64,000 bases of DNA from CAZTHM01 sp041946825 (GTDB taxonomy: Bacteria > Acidobacteriota > Terriglobia > UBA7540), in NCBI GenBank assembly GCA_041946825.1, contig JBHGBD010000022.1, forward strand, positions 1 to 64,000. Reading direction: 5' to 3'. Each line of letters begins with the position of its first letter. Position 1 is the stretch's first letter. Shown here in pieces: positions 43,192 to 53,760 of this stretch. The notes under the pieces are model-generated. The model ran no database searches and was not told the origin of the DNA. It saw only the letters and a program-made list of their open reading frames with translations. The translations under genes were made by a program, and so were the position numbers.

Positions 43192-46100
43192 ATGAGCGTT
43201 CGCAGGTGGACATGCCTACTCATATGGCTGCTTGCCATACTTATATCGACGCCTACCGGGACTGTAGCTCAAGTGGCGGTTACCGCGACTGTGACGGGTT
43301 TTGTGAGCGACCCGAGCGGCGCATTCGTCCCGGGCGCCGACGTAACGATCGTAAACATGCACACTGGCTACACACGTAGCACAACGACTTCCGCCGAAGG
43401 CGCCTACACATTTCCAGGGCTTCCTATCGGGACTTATGAGGTCACGGTAACTAAGGTTGGCTTTCGCGCATACAAGCAGTCTGGAATCACTCTACAGGTC
43501 AACCAGACCGCAGCCTTGGACGTTGCATTGCAACTTGGCGACGTCGCCCAGGCCATTGAGGTCACTGCGCAAGCCACCCTGCTGCAAACCGAGACTAGCA
43601 GCCAAGGTCAGGTGGTTGAGCAACGTCGCTTGGCCGACCTACCCTTGGATGGCCGCAACCCCATCGCGTTGGTCGCGCTGGTCGCGGGTGCGACGACGGT
43701 GAATGCCCCGGCAATTCTGGAGGGCTACCGGGGCGGCGGCTGGGCCAGCGTGAACGGTGGCCGAATATGGGACAACGCCTACTTGTTTGATGGCGACAAT
43801 TATAGAGGAATCTACGGCAACACGGCACTGAACTACCCCAATCCCGATGCGCTCGAGGAATTCAAGCTGATTACGCACAATTTCAGCGCCGAGTTCGGTC
43901 GCAACTCCGGCGCGGTCTTCAATGCTGTCACCAAGGCGGGGACAAATGAGTTTCACGGCAGCGTCTGGGAGTTCCTTCGGAACGACGCACTGAATGCACG
44001 CAATTTCTTCTTGAACTCTCCCGGCGCAAAGGTCGCCAAGCTGCGCCAGAACCAGTTTGGTTTCACGGCAGGCGGGCCCATACTGAAGGACAAGCTATTC
44101 ATCTTTGGGTCCTACCAAGGCTTTCGAATCCGGCAGGAGAGCCTCCTCGTGAACTCTGAAGTGGCCACGCCGCTCGAGCGAGCGGGGAACTTCTCCGAGT
44201 CCCTTGGTACTGAGATTAACCCGGACACGGGGTTCTTGGAGGGTGCGATTATCGATCCCGAGACGGGGCAGCCGTTCGCCGGTAACATCATCCCTCCTGA
44301 ACGTGTCTACCAGCCCCTGCAAGACTGGTACAACACATTCGTCCCTCTGCCCAACAACCCGGATGGCAGAACCATCACCTTTCTGGAAGGGGCTCCAAGG
44401 AGCGTCGATCAGACGCTGGTCAAGATGGATTGGCAGATTTCATCAAAGCATTCTCTCACCGGGCGATGGTTCCGGGATAAGTCCCACCTTGTCATCCCCT
44501 TTCAGGCCGGTATTCCCAATTACACCTCAGTTGAGTTTGGCATCCCGACCCAGGTGGGCGGCATCACCCACACCTATTCCATTACTCCCACCTTGCTTAA
44601 CCAGGCTCACGTCGGCTTGACCCACGGCTTCTTCGACAACGGGATGACCAAGGACTCGAACGCCTGGAAAGTAACGAACTCGAGCATGGGTTTGGGCATT
44701 CCGGACATGCGCCCCTACTCGCCGCAGTTTGAAATTTCCGGCGATACATGGGTTGGTGCCAATGCCGAAGTGGAGAGCGGGTTGACCCACCAGTACAGCG
44801 ACACTTTGACATGGACACGCGGGAAACACACCTTCAAATTCGGCATGGAAGTGCTGGTTGATTCCTATCACAACCGCTCGTTCTGGAACAATAATCCCTA
44901 TTCGACGTTTTCTGGCGCTTTCACGGGCGACGGCATGGCGGACTTCTTGCTGGGGCTGATTGAGTACAATGAAACTCGCGGCGGATACGTCGCGGACGCC
45001 CAGAGCAAGCAGTACTTCGGCTTCGTGAACGATGACTGGAAGGTCACCCCCAATCTCACACTAAACCTAGGCTTTCGTTACGAACTGTTGGGGCCAATCA
45101 CTGACAACACGCCGAATGAGCCATTTGCAAACCAGCAGGCAACCTACCGTAGGGGCCAACAATCGACGCTGTTTCCCACCGCCCCGGCGGGGCTGGTCTA
45201 CCCAGGTGACGCAGGCGTTCCTCCTGGACTCTACCCCCTGCCGAAGGGGAACCTCCAGCCACGTATCGGATTCGCTTGGAGCCCGGGAGGTGCCGGGAGG
45301 TGGGCCATCCGAGGTGGATTCGGCCTGTTTTCATCAGGCCTGTTTATGGACAAAATGGGGCAGGTTCACGCCAACCAGCCCTTCACTCTGGTCACGCACG
45401 CGTACTCTCCCCCGGGAGGGTGGGCTGACCCCTATGGGGATTTTCCGGGAGGGAACCCGTGGCCGTATTCATTTGACCCTGCCACTGCCAGCTACACGCT
45501 CCCCGCGGCGATCCAAGGCATTGTCGCCGACTATCAAGACGCGCGGATCGCGCAGTGGAACTTGAGTGTCCAGCGGAGTTTCGGGCCCAACTGGCTGTTC
45601 GACGTTTCGTATGTGGGAAGCGCCGGGCGCCACTTGCTGCAAGGATTTGAGGCCAACCCAGCGAGGTACATACCTGGGAACGACGCCGACGGCAATCCGC
45701 TTTCGACGGGGGACAACGTAGAAAGCCGCCGCATCGACTCTCCAGGCATTCTTAGCACCGTCATGCTGGGTGGCTCGGGGAGTAGAAGTAGCTTCCAATC
45801 GCTGCAATCTACCATTACAAAGCGGTTTAGCAAGGGTCTATCGCTTCTTTCCTCGTATACGTGGTCGCACAGCATCGATACCAGCTCCGCTGGAGACTTC
45901 GGCTGGCATTCCAACCAGGATCAGTTCAACGTCCTAAAGGGGGAACGGGGCAATTCGAACTTTGACCGCCGCCACGTTTACTCCCTCTCTTTTATCTACG
46001 ATCTGCCGAAATCCAGGACAGGCAACTGGGCCATGCGGAACATCATTGGCGGTTGGGGGATGGCAGGGATCTTCCGCGCCTCGACCGGAGCGCCTTTCAC

Positions 46101-46500
46101 TGTGTGGGCGGATATGGACAACAATCTCGACGGCTTCTGGACCGATCGTCCAGACCAAGTGGGCAACCCGCTGGCGGTGGACAGAAGTACTCGACAAGCT
46201 ATGCTAGATCATTGGTTCAATAAGGACGCCTTCGTCGCAAACCCCATCGGACGGTCCGGGAATGTGGGGCGCAATTCGCTCTACGGCCCCAACTCGTGGG
46301 AGGTCGATTTCTCGATTCTCCGGGAGTTCCCCATCTCGGAGAAATACGGCCGGTTCCAATTCCGCTCTGAGTTCTTCAACGTTTTCAACAACGTGAACCT
46401 AGGTTGCCCGGATACGTCCCTGCAGTCGGATCGGTTCGGCACGTTGAATTGCGCGAACGAGCCTCGCCTGATCCAGTTCGGGCTCAAGTACCTCTGGTAG
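43192..46500 (+). CDS. TonB-dependent outer-membrane receptor (Oar/carboxypeptidase-regulatory type)
   Basis: This outer-membrane beta-barrel of 1102 residues has a signal peptide (MSVRRWTCLLIWLLAILISTP, cleavage near TVAQV). A carboxypeptidase-regulatory-like domain at about 33-115 (TGFVSDPSGAFVPGADV, YTFPGLPIGTYEVTV) is followed by a plug (about 125-245, LPLDGRNPIALVALVAG) and a large barrel ending in an aromatic residue (FGLKYLW), as needed for BAM insertion. No SusD-like partner gene is adjacent, which fits the Acidobacteriota Oar-type rather than the Bacteroidota SusC/D type. It heads a run of five plus-strand genes for sugar processing and is likely the uptake gate for their oligosaccharide. 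A terminator-like hairpin lies 72 bases after the stop. Confidence 0.92.
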   Translation: MSVRRWTCLLIWLLAILISTPTGTVAQVAVTATVTGFVSDPSGAFVPGADVTIVNMHTGYTRSTTTSAEGAYTFPGLPIGTYEVTVTKVGFRAYKQSGITLQVNQTAALDVALQLGDVAQAIEVTAQATLLQTETSSQGQVVEQRRLADLPLDGRNPIALVALVAGATTVNAPAILEGYRGGGWASVNGGRIWDNAYLFDGDNYRGIYGNTALNYPNPDALEEFKLITHNFSAEFGRNSGAVFNAVTKAGTNEFHGSVWEFLRNDALNARNFFLNSPGAKVAKLRQNQFGFTAGGPILKDKLFIFGSYQGFRIRQESLLVNSEVATPLERAGNFSESLGTEINPDTGFLEGAIIDPETGQPFAGNIIPPERVYQPLQDWYNTFVPLPNNPDGRTITFLEGAPRSVDQTLVKMDWQISSKHSLTGRWFRDKSHLVIPFQAGIPNYTSVEFGIPTQVGGITHTYSITPTLLNQAHVGLTHGFFDNGMTKDSNAWKVTNSSMGLGIPDMRPYSPQFEISGDTWVGANAEVESGLTHQYSDTLTWTRGKHTFKFGMEVLVDSYHNRSFWNNNPYSTFSGAFTGDGMADFLLGLIEYNETRGGYVADAQSKQYFGFVNDDWKVTPNLTLNLGFRYELLGPITDNTPNEPFANQQATYRRGQQSTLFPTAPAGLVYPGDAGVPPGLYPLPKGNLQPRIGFAWSPGGAGRWAIRGGFGLFSSGLFMDKMGQVHANQPFTLVTHAYSPPGGWADPYGDFPGGNPWPYSFDPATASYTLPAAIQGIVADYQDARIAQWNLSVQRSFGPNWLFDVSYVGSAGRHLLQGFEANPARYIPGNDADGNPLSTGDNVESRRIDSPGILSTVMLGGSGSRSSFQSLQSTITKRFSKGLSLLSSYTWSHSIDTSSAGDFGWHSNQDQFNVLKGERGNSNFDRRHVYSLSFIYDLPKSRTGNWAMRNIIGGWGMAGIFRASTGAPFTVWADMDNNLDGFWTDRPDQVGNPLAVDRSTRQAMLDHWFNKDAFVANPIGRSGNVGRNSLYGPNSWEVDFSILREFPISEKYGRFQFRSEFFNVFNNVNLGCPDTSLQSDRFGTLNCANEPRLIQFGLKYLW

Positions 46501-46572
46501 TGAAAAGAGTTTTGCAGGGCAAGGAGCGAGACTCTCGGAATTAGAAGACCAGACTCTTGGTTGTGAAACGCG

Positions 46573-46612
46573 GAGGGCGGCGTCTGCTAACGAGAGTTGG
46601 CGCGCCGCCCTC
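46573..46612 (+). terminator. Hairpin terminator after TonB receptor gene
   Basis: GAGGGCGGCG (46573-46582) and CGCCGCCCTC (46603-46612) form a perfect 10-bp GC-rich stem with a 20-base loop, followed by a short T-rich run (AGTTTTGTCTT). It would end or attenuate the receptor transcript before the GH38-like gene at 46721. Confidence 0.55.
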
Positions 46613-46720
46613 AGTTTTGTCTTGAGCTGTCGGGGCCGAGTTTGAGGGTGAACCTCGGGGGACCAATTTGCCCCAGAAGCAGTCAAAGCCGCCGCTGCGC
46701 TCCAGGCTCAGGCAGGCACC

Positions 46721-49700
46721 ATGAGGATATACCGAACGCCGCACCGAAGGGCTGATCCAATCGACGAGAATCGTCGGACTGCAGCTGTCCTCGTGCTTTT
46801 GACTTTTCTCGTGGCCCCCTACTCTGCGTCTCAGGTTTCTGTGGCTGCGGAAAGTGATTCTATCGTTTGGTCCATCGGCTTGGCCGACGGTTCCGCAAGG
46901 GAGTTCGCACCCGGTCAGAAAGATAGGGCAATCTTTACTATACCCCAAGGCACTCCCGAGAGAGATTTCCCCGGACACCAAATGGGGTCCACAAGCTTGA
47001 ATCCCTATGTACCCTCGGGGGAGAAGCCTTACACGGTTGTCTTTGACCTGGGAAAGAAGCTCCGGCAGGACTACGAACTGGTCGTGGATTTCGTATTCCA
47101 GATCGGGGCGCCACGCGCGACTCGTGTTGAGGTCAACGAGCGCAAGGGGATCTTCCCGATCCTTCCACAGACGAAGCAAGAAATTGATTCCGATGAAGGG
47201 AACTTCGTACTTTTGGCCAAGCAGCGGCTCGTCGTACCGATCGAGGCTGCGTGGCTCAAGGCAAGGGGGAATAGGATCAGCCTAATACCCTTGGGAGAGG
47301 GGGAAGTCACCTACGATGCCTTGATTCTCCAAACCCGAGGGGGCAATAGGGCATCCGGCCTAATCGGTCTCGGGCTTGAGCCGACAGTCTTCTTCCGCAA
47401 AGCGAGGAACGGCTTGAACGAAGTGTGCAGCCTCCACGTCCCCTTTAGCAAGCGCTTCGCCCAGGGCTCCGTGACGATCATCGTGGGTGGGGAGAAGCTG
47501 ACCAGAAGGCTCACCAGCGGGGGATACGATTTTGGCGTGCTGACAGACCGCTTCGAAGTTGGTGTGCCACCCAAGCCTACCAAGGCAACCGTGAAAGTGA
47601 CTCTTGATGGAAGGTCCCAGGGTGTGACACAGGATTTCATCCCTGCCCGGAAGTGGAAACTGTATATCTGCCCCAAAGTTCACAACGACCTTGGATACTC
47701 GGACCTCCAGCCGCAGGTCGATGATGTGGACGTTCGCAACACGGATACTGTGCTGGATCTCCTGGCAAGGGATCCCTTCTATAAGTTCAATTTTGATACG
47801 GCCTGGTCCGTCGAAAACTATCTGAATAACCGTCCGCTGGAAAATCAGAAGAGGCTTCTGGAGCAACTGCGGCAGGGCAGAGCCGGCGTCAACGCATTCT
47901 ATTTCCACCTGCTTTCAGGACTCTGCAGCGGCGAGGAGCTATACAGGTCGCTGTATTTCGCATATCGTCTTCACAAGGATCACGGGATCAATTTCGATTC
48001 TGCAAGCTTCTCGGACGCTCCGACCCATACATGGTTTGTGCCGTCTCTCCTCGCGGACGTCGGTATTCGCGGCTTTGCCAACGCAATAAACCAAAATCGC
48101 GCTCCGATCCTGTTTTCCACGAGACTGAATGAAACGTCCCCTTTTTACTGGGAAGGGCTGAATGGCGAGAGAATCATGTCATGGTATTCGCGCGCCTACA
48201 ATCAGCTCAGTCTGTTGGCCAGGGTCTACAGCGATTTTCCCGTCTTCAGCTATGAGTATATGAAGGGTGCCGTGCCACAGTTCCTGCTGCGGTTCATGCG
48301 GGCAGATTACGCGCCTGATGCCGTAATGGTCTATGGCGCGTACGGCGACAACGCCGTCTTCCCGGAGAAGGGTGACGAGGCGAGCTTGATTGCGCGATGG
48401 AACCAGGAATACGAGTTCCCGAAGCTGGTCGTGGCCACCGACGCCGACTACTTCGCGTATATCGAAAAGCACTTCGGCGATCGCCTGCCAGTTTATCGCG
48501 GGGACGCGGGCGCATACTGGGAAGATGGGGCAGCTTCAACTTCCCGCGCCACCGCACTCAATCAGCGCACAAAGCAGATACTGCCCGCGGCGGAGACCAT
48601 CGCCAGCTTTGCTGCGCTTTTGAATGCACGTAACCTTTACCCTGCAGAAAAATTGCGGGCCGCGTGGAAGGATGTGCTCCTTTACGATGAACACACATGG
48701 GGCGCGCATCTCAGCATCCGACAGCCGGATCGCGAATTTGTCACTCGCCAATGGGAAATCAAGGAAAACTACGCTCTACGCGCCGATTTTGATACTCGAA
48801 ACCTATTGACAGCTTCTTTGTATCGGCTGTTTCAGGAAGTCAAGCTCGTACCCAATGCGATTGTTGCAGTCAATCTGCAGCCGTGGGAGCGCACAGGTCT
48901 CATTGAAGCGGAGATCGATGAAGACCACTGCCTCGTGGACTCCGCCGACAACGCACCGATAAAACTCGACATCGTCTTTGAGAAAGATGGCTGGCGAAAG
49001 GTACGGTTCATGGCCGAACATGTTCCCTCCATGGGTTACAAGGCCTATGCCGTGCGCCATCTCGAGTCCCCTCGAGATGCGGGCGCAATCATGCAAGTTG
49101 ATTCAGCCCCCTTGATTGAAAACAAGTACTACCGCCTGGAAGTTGACACGCGTACGGGAGGTCTGAAGACCCTTTATGACAAGACTGTCGGCAGGGAACT
49201 TGTCGACCAAGGTGCTCCCTTCGCGCTGAACCAGTATCTCTACGTTTCCGGCGGGGCGGGGACTCTGTTGATTGACAACATCTATGGACGGCGGCCACCT
49301 GATCTCACCATCGATTCTCCCGCGTCCGCCCGTATTGTCGAAAACGTCAGGACTCTCCTCGGGCAGAGGATGGTCGTCGAGATGCGGGCCAAGAATACGC
49401 CGACGATCCGCAGCGAATACCGATTGTACGAGGGACTCAAGCGAGTTGAGATCTTCAACTCGCTGCGCAAAGAAGAAGTCCGCGACCATGAAGCGGTCTA
49501 CTTTGCTTTTCCCTTCGCCACAGCGAAGCCCGGTTTTGAATATCAGATTCAGAATGGATGGGTGCGGCCTAATGAGGACCAACTGCCCGGAGCCTGCCGA
49601 GAATGGTTTGCAACCCAGAACCTGGTACACATCAAGGATGGCGCATTCACCATCGCTTGGGCGACGCCTGACGCGCCGCTAATGACGCTCACGGACATTA

Positions 49701-50266
49701 ACCGAGGAAGGTGGCTCAAGCATCTCGAGATAAAGAACGGGTACGTCTTCTCCTACGTCATGAACAACTACTGGTGGACCAACTACAAAGCGGCACAGGG
49801 TGGAGACTTCTCATTTCGATACTATATTACAAGCGGGGAGAAGTTGACTCGCGTGGGCCTTTCCAGGTTTGACGTCAACTCGCGCATGCCGGTCTTTGCC
49901 TACCCCTTCCTCGCTCCCCCCACCCTACAGCCTCAAAGCCAAATCTTCGGTCCTGACCAGGGATCCTTTATGACCTTGGAAGCAACCAACCTGGAATTCG
50001 TCACTTTCAAGCAGACCGAGGATGGGAAAGGCTATGTTCTGCGGCTTAAAGAATCTGCGGGGCGAACGGGAGAAGCCGAAGTTAGTTTCCCTTTGCTGCA
50101 GATAGCCAGAGCGTATCTCTGCAACGGTGTCGAGGCTGTAATTCGGGAGCTGCAGTCAACGCCGACGACTGTCAAGGTCCCTTACGATTCGAATCGCTAC
50201 ATTACCATCCGACTGGAAGTGGCAGGCCCTAAATCTGACAGATACGGCGGAGCCCCCAGGGATTAG
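46721..50266 (+). CDS. Exported GH38-like glycosidase with rhamnogalacturonan-lyase-type front domain
   Basis: This exported protein has 1181 residues. The signal peptide spans about 1-40 (hydrophobic AAVLVLLTFLVAPYSA). Residues about 45-210 (SIVWSIGLADGSAREF onward) resemble the C-terminal galactose-binding-like domain of PL4 rhamnogalacturonan lyases. From about 310 a GH38 alpha-mannosidase-type catalytic domain begins: metal ligands H321 and D323 in KVHNDLGYSD, Asp 432 in FSDAPTHTW and His 658 in YDEHTWGAH. The C-terminal half forms the usual beta domains. Family members use zinc to cleave alpha-mannosides or similar; the front domain hints at a pectic substrate. ATG 46721 follows the receptor gene after a terminator-like hairpin. 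A truncated copy of its N-terminus is at 55103. Confidence 0.82.
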   Translation: MRIYRTPHRRADPIDENRRTAAVLVLLTFLVAPYSASQVSVAAESDSIVWSIGLADGSAREFAPGQKDRAIFTIPQGTPERDFPGHQMGSTSLNPYVPSGEKPYTVVFDLGKKLRQDYELVVDFVFQIGAPRATRVEVNERKGIFPILPQTKQEIDSDEGNFVLLAKQRLVVPIEAAWLKARGNRISLIPLGEGEVTYDALILQTRGGNRASGLIGLGLEPTVFFRKARNGLNEVCSLHVPFSKRFAQGSVTIIVGGEKLTRRLTSGGYDFGVLTDRFEVGVPPKPTKATVKVTLDGRSQGVTQDFIPARKWKLYICPKVHNDLGYSDLQPQVDDVDVRNTDTVLDLLARDPFYKFNFDTAWSVENYLNNRPLENQKRLLEQLRQGRAGVNAFYFHLLSGLCSGEELYRSLYFAYRLHKDHGINFDSASFSDAPTHTWFVPSLLADVGIRGFANAINQNRAPILFSTRLNETSPFYWEGLNGERIMSWYSRAYNQLSLLARVYSDFPVFSYEYMKGAVPQFLLRFMRADYAPDAVMVYGAYGDNAVFPEKGDEASLIARWNQEYEFPKLVVATDADYFAYIEKHFGDRLPVYRGDAGAYWEDGAASTSRATALNQRTKQILPAAETIASFAALLNARNLYPAEKLRAAWKDVLLYDEHTWGAHLSIRQPDREFVTRQWEIKENYALRADFDTRNLLTASLYRLFQEVKLVPNAIVAVNLQPWERTGLIEAEIDEDHCLVDSADNAPIKLDIVFEKDGWRKVRFMAEHVPSMGYKAYAVRHLESPRDAGAIMQVDSAPLIENKYYRLEVDTRTGGLKTLYDKTVGRELVDQGAPFALNQYLYVSGGAGTLLIDNIYGRRPPDLTIDSPASARIVENVRTLLGQRMVVEMRAKNTPTIRSEYRLYEGLKRVEIFNSLRKEEVRDHEAVYFAFPFATAKPGFEYQIQNGWVRPNEDQLPGACREWFATQNLVHIKDGAFTIAWATPDAPLMTLTDINRGRWLKHLEIKNGYVFSYVMNNYWWTNYKAAQGGDFSFRYYITSGEKLTRVGLSRFDVNSRMPVFAYPFLAPPTLQPQSQIFGPDQGSFMTLEATNLEFVTFKQTEDGKGYVLRLKESAGRTGEAEVSFPLLQIARAYLCNGVEAVIRELQSTPTTVKVPYDSNRYITIRLEVAGPKSDRYGGAPRD

Positions 50267-50334
50267 CTCAAGTCAGACATGTTCCGCCCGCGCAATGCTC
50301 TTGCCTCTCTACCGTACGCAGAGGAGGGAACACG

Positions 50335-52257
50335 ATGAGATCGAACCAGTTGACACGGCGCGAGCTATTGTCGGCCGCGGCGCTCACACCTCTCGCCCTT
50401 TCGGCCCGAGATTTGGGTGGCGCGGGGTCACCGCCTGCCGGGTTCCTCCGGCCGGCTCAGGGAACTTACGTTACATCGGCCCCCCAAACCCTGGAATTAA
50501 GCGACCGGGCAGAGATCGCGTTGAATGCCCTTGCAGGCACGCTGGACCCTGAAAACAAATACGAAATGTATTTCGGCGCGACATTCGTCGCCAATCCTCC
50601 CTACATGTTTCACGAAACGACCGGATTGCCCACCAACAATCCCAAGTACGCCGAATCCTTCCCGATGATGCGGGTGATGAGCGGCAGTGACCGTTTCCGA
50701 GATGTCGAAAAGGGGATGATGGACGCTATGCTTTCGCTCATCGCCAAGGACGGGCTTTACTATTCTCCCGCGCTCTCAAGCCGTCCCTGGAGCAAAGATC
50801 TCTACCCCGGGCCTGAGTCGAAAGAGGATTTTGCCAACGTCTATGGGAACTCCCGAGCTCTGCTCGCTTTTATGGCCTGGATGCAGTACGAACCGCAGGG
50901 ACCTTGGGAAGCAAAGGCGGCGGGCATCGCCCGGGCGCTAAGCCGAATTGTTGTTCGTAACGATGATTATGCCTACTTCCCTGATAGCCGGATTGGGGAA
51001 GCTTTCAGTTATCCCAAATCCGGGTGGCCCAATACCGACGAGCCCGAAGTGGAAGCGATGGGAGCCGAAGGCTCGATGTTTGTGTATCACAGCGGTCCCA
51101 TTCGAGCCTTGACTCGTTGGTACAAGCTCAGTGGCGATAAGCAGGCCCTCGAGACGGCGTCGCGACTGGTCAAGTTTGTCACCAAGAAACGCTTTTGGGG
51201 TGCCAGGGGCGTGCCTGACGATATCACGAGTGGGGATCGTGCATATTTCACAGGCCACATGCACGGGCACACGATGATGCTCTGGGCGCTTCTTGAATAC
51301 GCCTTGGCAACCGACGACTTCACGCTGATGAACTTCGTCCGCGATGGCTATGAGTTTGCTCGCCACCATGGAATTCCCCGGCTGGGTGCCTGGATGAATG
51401 ATTCGCCGGATGTCGAGGTCTGCACGATTTCCGACATGATCGCGATCGCGATCAAACTCACCGAGGCCGGCTTGGGAGATTATTACGAGGACGTCGACCA
51501 GGCCGTTCGCAACCAATTGGTCGAGTCACAATTCCTGCGAGCTGATTTCCTGCAGCAGATCGCCGACGCTGCCCCCAAACACGTCGCCAAACCACCCCAG
51601 GAAACCAGTGAGAGAGTTATCGAGAGATGCCTTGGTTCAATGGCCCCGATGCTGGTGGTGGGGTACGACAAACCCTTCTGCCTCCATTGCTGCACGGGGA
51701 ATGGCACGCAGGCTTTCTACTATGCATGGAGCAGGATCGTGGAGCCGCGCGGCGAGACTGTCCGGGTCAACCTGCTGCTAAACCGGGTCTCTCCCTGGAT
51801 GGACGTTGACAGTTACCTGCCCTATGAGGGCAAGGTTGTGCTGCACAACAAAACGGCAAAGGCGGCGTTCGTTCGCCTTCCGGCGTTTGTGGACATCAGC
51901 GACGTGCAGGTTTCAGCGCCGTCCCGTTCCCTCACGCCGCGCTGGTTGAACAAGCATCTTGCACTTCCTGAGATCGGGTCTGGAGAAGATATTCAGATCA
52001 CCTTTCCCATCAAGGAGGACGCTGCGACCTACACTCTCTACAATGTCCTGGAAAGGCCATATATCTCCGAGATGGGTAACTCCCTCCGGACCGAGAGACG
52101 GTATGCCTGCCGTTTCCGAGGGAACACACTTGTGGACATAGAACCGAGGCTGCCGATGCCCAGCTACGCGATCTATTTGCGAGACCATTACCGGCAGGAC
52201 CATGCTCCCCTAGACACGAAACCCCGCTACGTCTCGCCGCAGATGATTGATTGGTGA
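50335..52257 (+). CDS. Tat-exported GH127-like beta-L-arabinofuranosidase family protein
   Basis: This 640-residue protein starts with a twin-arginine signal (NQLTRRELLSAAALTPLAL), so it is probably exported folded. The helical (alpha/alpha)6 region runs to about residue 430. It contains the Cys cluster CLHCCTGNGTQAFYYAW, like the zinc-binding Cys pair of GH127 enzymes, one of which serves as nucleophile. A C-terminal beta-sandwich follows (about 470-620). GH127 enzymes remove beta-linked L-arabinofuranose. Similarity to GH127 is by motif and layout; a related unnamed family is possible. ATG 50335 has GAGGAGGGA in front. A decayed relative lies at 22908-23505. Confidence 0.75.
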   Translation: MRSNQLTRRELLSAAALTPLALSARDLGGAGSPPAGFLRPAQGTYVTSAPQTLELSDRAEIALNALAGTLDPENKYEMYFGATFVANPPYMFHETTGLPTNNPKYAESFPMMRVMSGSDRFRDVEKGMMDAMLSLIAKDGLYYSPALSSRPWSKDLYPGPESKEDFANVYGNSRALLAFMAWMQYEPQGPWEAKAAGIARALSRIVVRNDDYAYFPDSRIGEAFSYPKSGWPNTDEPEVEAMGAEGSMFVYHSGPIRALTRWYKLSGDKQALETASRLVKFVTKKRFWGARGVPDDITSGDRAYFTGHMHGHTMMLWALLEYALATDDFTLMNFVRDGYEFARHHGIPRLGAWMNDSPDVEVCTISDMIAIAIKLTEAGLGDYYEDVDQAVRNQLVESQFLRADFLQQIADAAPKHVAKPPQETSERVIERCLGSMAPMLVVGYDKPFCLHCCTGNGTQAFYYAWSRIVEPRGETVRVNLLLNRVSPWMDVDSYLPYEGKVVLHNKTAKAAFVRLPAFVDISDVQVSAPSRSLTPRWLNKHLALPEIGSGEDIQITFPIKEDAATYTLYNVLERPYISEMGNSLRTERRYACRFRGNTLVDIEPRLPMPSYAIYLRDHYRQDHAPLDTKPRYVSPQMIDW

Positions 52258-52333
52258 TGGGCAGCCAAACAGGTCCGGCGCCCCAACCGGATCGGAATGC
52301 TGGTCGGCATGAGCATAGCAGAAGGAGCCTCCC

Positions 52334-53671
52334 ATGGTGACCGAGACCCGGAGCAATAACGCCCGCTTAGGTGTCGTGACGGTGTGTAATCCGCTGGAAG
52401 TGGGCGCCGGTCAGGCGCCGGCGCTGCTGGACCAAATGCACATGGCCTTCAAGACGGCCAGCCTCCCGCAGTTGGAAGTCATTCGGCCACACCATCCGGT
52501 TACGGATCCCACGTCGGCAGTTCATGCGGGGCGCTACTTCCGCGAGCAGCGCGTTGATGCACTTTGTGTTCTGGCTGCCTCTTGGTTCGAAGACTACCTC
52601 GTCCTCGATATGCTGGAAGAATGCGATGTCCCGCTGGCTACTTGGGCCCGGCCGGGGATGGAGACCGGCTCTCTATGCGGTATGCAGCAGTTGGGCTACG
52701 TCCTCAAGCAGCTTGAGAAGCCTTTTTGTTTCCTCTTCGGCGAAGTGGGCGAGCCGAATTCTGTTCAGCGCGTGTGGCAATATGCGGTCGCGGCCGCCTT
52801 GCGCCACCAATTGCGGCGCGCCCGAATCGGCTGGTTGGGCCACCGGATCCAGGGAATGACGGAGATTACTCCTCACGAATTAGCGCTGAAGAAGCTTTTG
52901 GGGCCGCGCGTGGTTCCTATCGACAGCCAAGTGTTCCTGGAACGGGCTTCCAAGGTTCCTGAAAAATCGGTTGAGGACGATTGGGAACGGTTAAAAGGTC
53001 AAGTCGGGCAGGTGACAGCGACAAAGACAGCTGGGATCGACTCCTTACAAGTGTATACCGCGCTAAAAGACATGGTCGAGGAACTGGGATTGGCCGCAGT
53101 AGCAGCAGGATGCTATCCCCATCTGATGGGGCGGGTCTGCCTGGCAGCCTCGTTACTGGGCGAAGAAGGTATCCCGGTTTCCTGCGAGGGAGACGTCAAC
53201 GCCGCAGTCGGAATGCTCATCCTGACGCGGATTACCGGCCAACCCGTCCACAACACCGATTTCCTGGATCCCATACCCGCTGAAAATGCCATCGTCTTCA
53301 CGCATTGCGGCTCGGGAGGCTTCTCGCTAGCCGCCAAGCCCTCGTCGATTAACCTCGGTCCGGTTCGGCTGATGAATCGTGGCCTCTGTTGCCTGTTTCC
53401 GGCGCGTCCGGGCTCGGTGACGTTGATTAACATCGTGCCCACCCTCGGCGGTTACCGAATCGCCGGTCTCTATGGCGAAGCCGTGGAGACCGACATGGTT
53501 TTCCCTGGGAATCCGTTACGCGTCCGCTTTGCGACAGATTTCGAGCAGATCATTTCTTGGGTGGCTCACGAGGGCTTGGGACATCACTGGATGGCCGGCT
53601 ATGGCGACTCACGAAGGACGATCGCGGACCTGGCAGAAATGACTGGCTGCGAATGGCGAACTGCCGCGTAG
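52334..53671 (+). CDS. L-fucose/L-arabinose isomerase-like protein
   Basis: This 445-residue cytoplasmic protein has the fold of L-fucose isomerase. The metal-site region CEGDVNAAVGMLIL (Glu 285) is followed by VHNTDFLDP, and a C-terminal His region (HEGLGHHWMAGYGD) fits the third ligand. Such enzymes convert aldoses to ketoses with manganese. It is shorter than E. coli FucI (about 590) and lies in the shorter FucI-like group seen with many sugar clusters. ATG 52334 has AGAAGGAG upstream. It sits between an exported arabinosidase-like gene and a URO-D-like gene, suggesting it acts on the sugar released outside. Confidence 0.83.
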   Translation: MVTETRSNNARLGVVTVCNPLEVGAGQAPALLDQMHMAFKTASLPQLEVIRPHHPVTDPTSAVHAGRYFREQRVDALCVLAASWFEDYLVLDMLEECDVPLATWARPGMETGSLCGMQQLGYVLKQLEKPFCFLFGEVGEPNSVQRVWQYAVAAALRHQLRRARIGWLGHRIQGMTEITPHELALKKLLGPRVVPIDSQVFLERASKVPEKSVEDDWERLKGQVGQVTATKTAGIDSLQVYTALKDMVEELGLAAVAAGCYPHLMGRVCLAASLLGEEGIPVSCEGDVNAAVGMLILTRITGQPVHNTDFLDPIPAENAIVFTHCGSGGFSLAAKPSSINLGPVRLMNRGLCCLFPARPGSVTLINIVPTLGGYRIAGLYGEAVETDMVFPGNPLRVRFATDFEQIISWVAHEGLGHHWMAGYGDSRRTIADLAEMTGCEWRTAA

Positions 53672-53760
53672 GTCGAACCGTCGGGGAACGCAGGTGAACA
53701 GTCGAGGGCTGCGCACAGGCGAGGCCCGTCGCAGGGCGGTAGAGCCAGGAGGTCTTAAAA

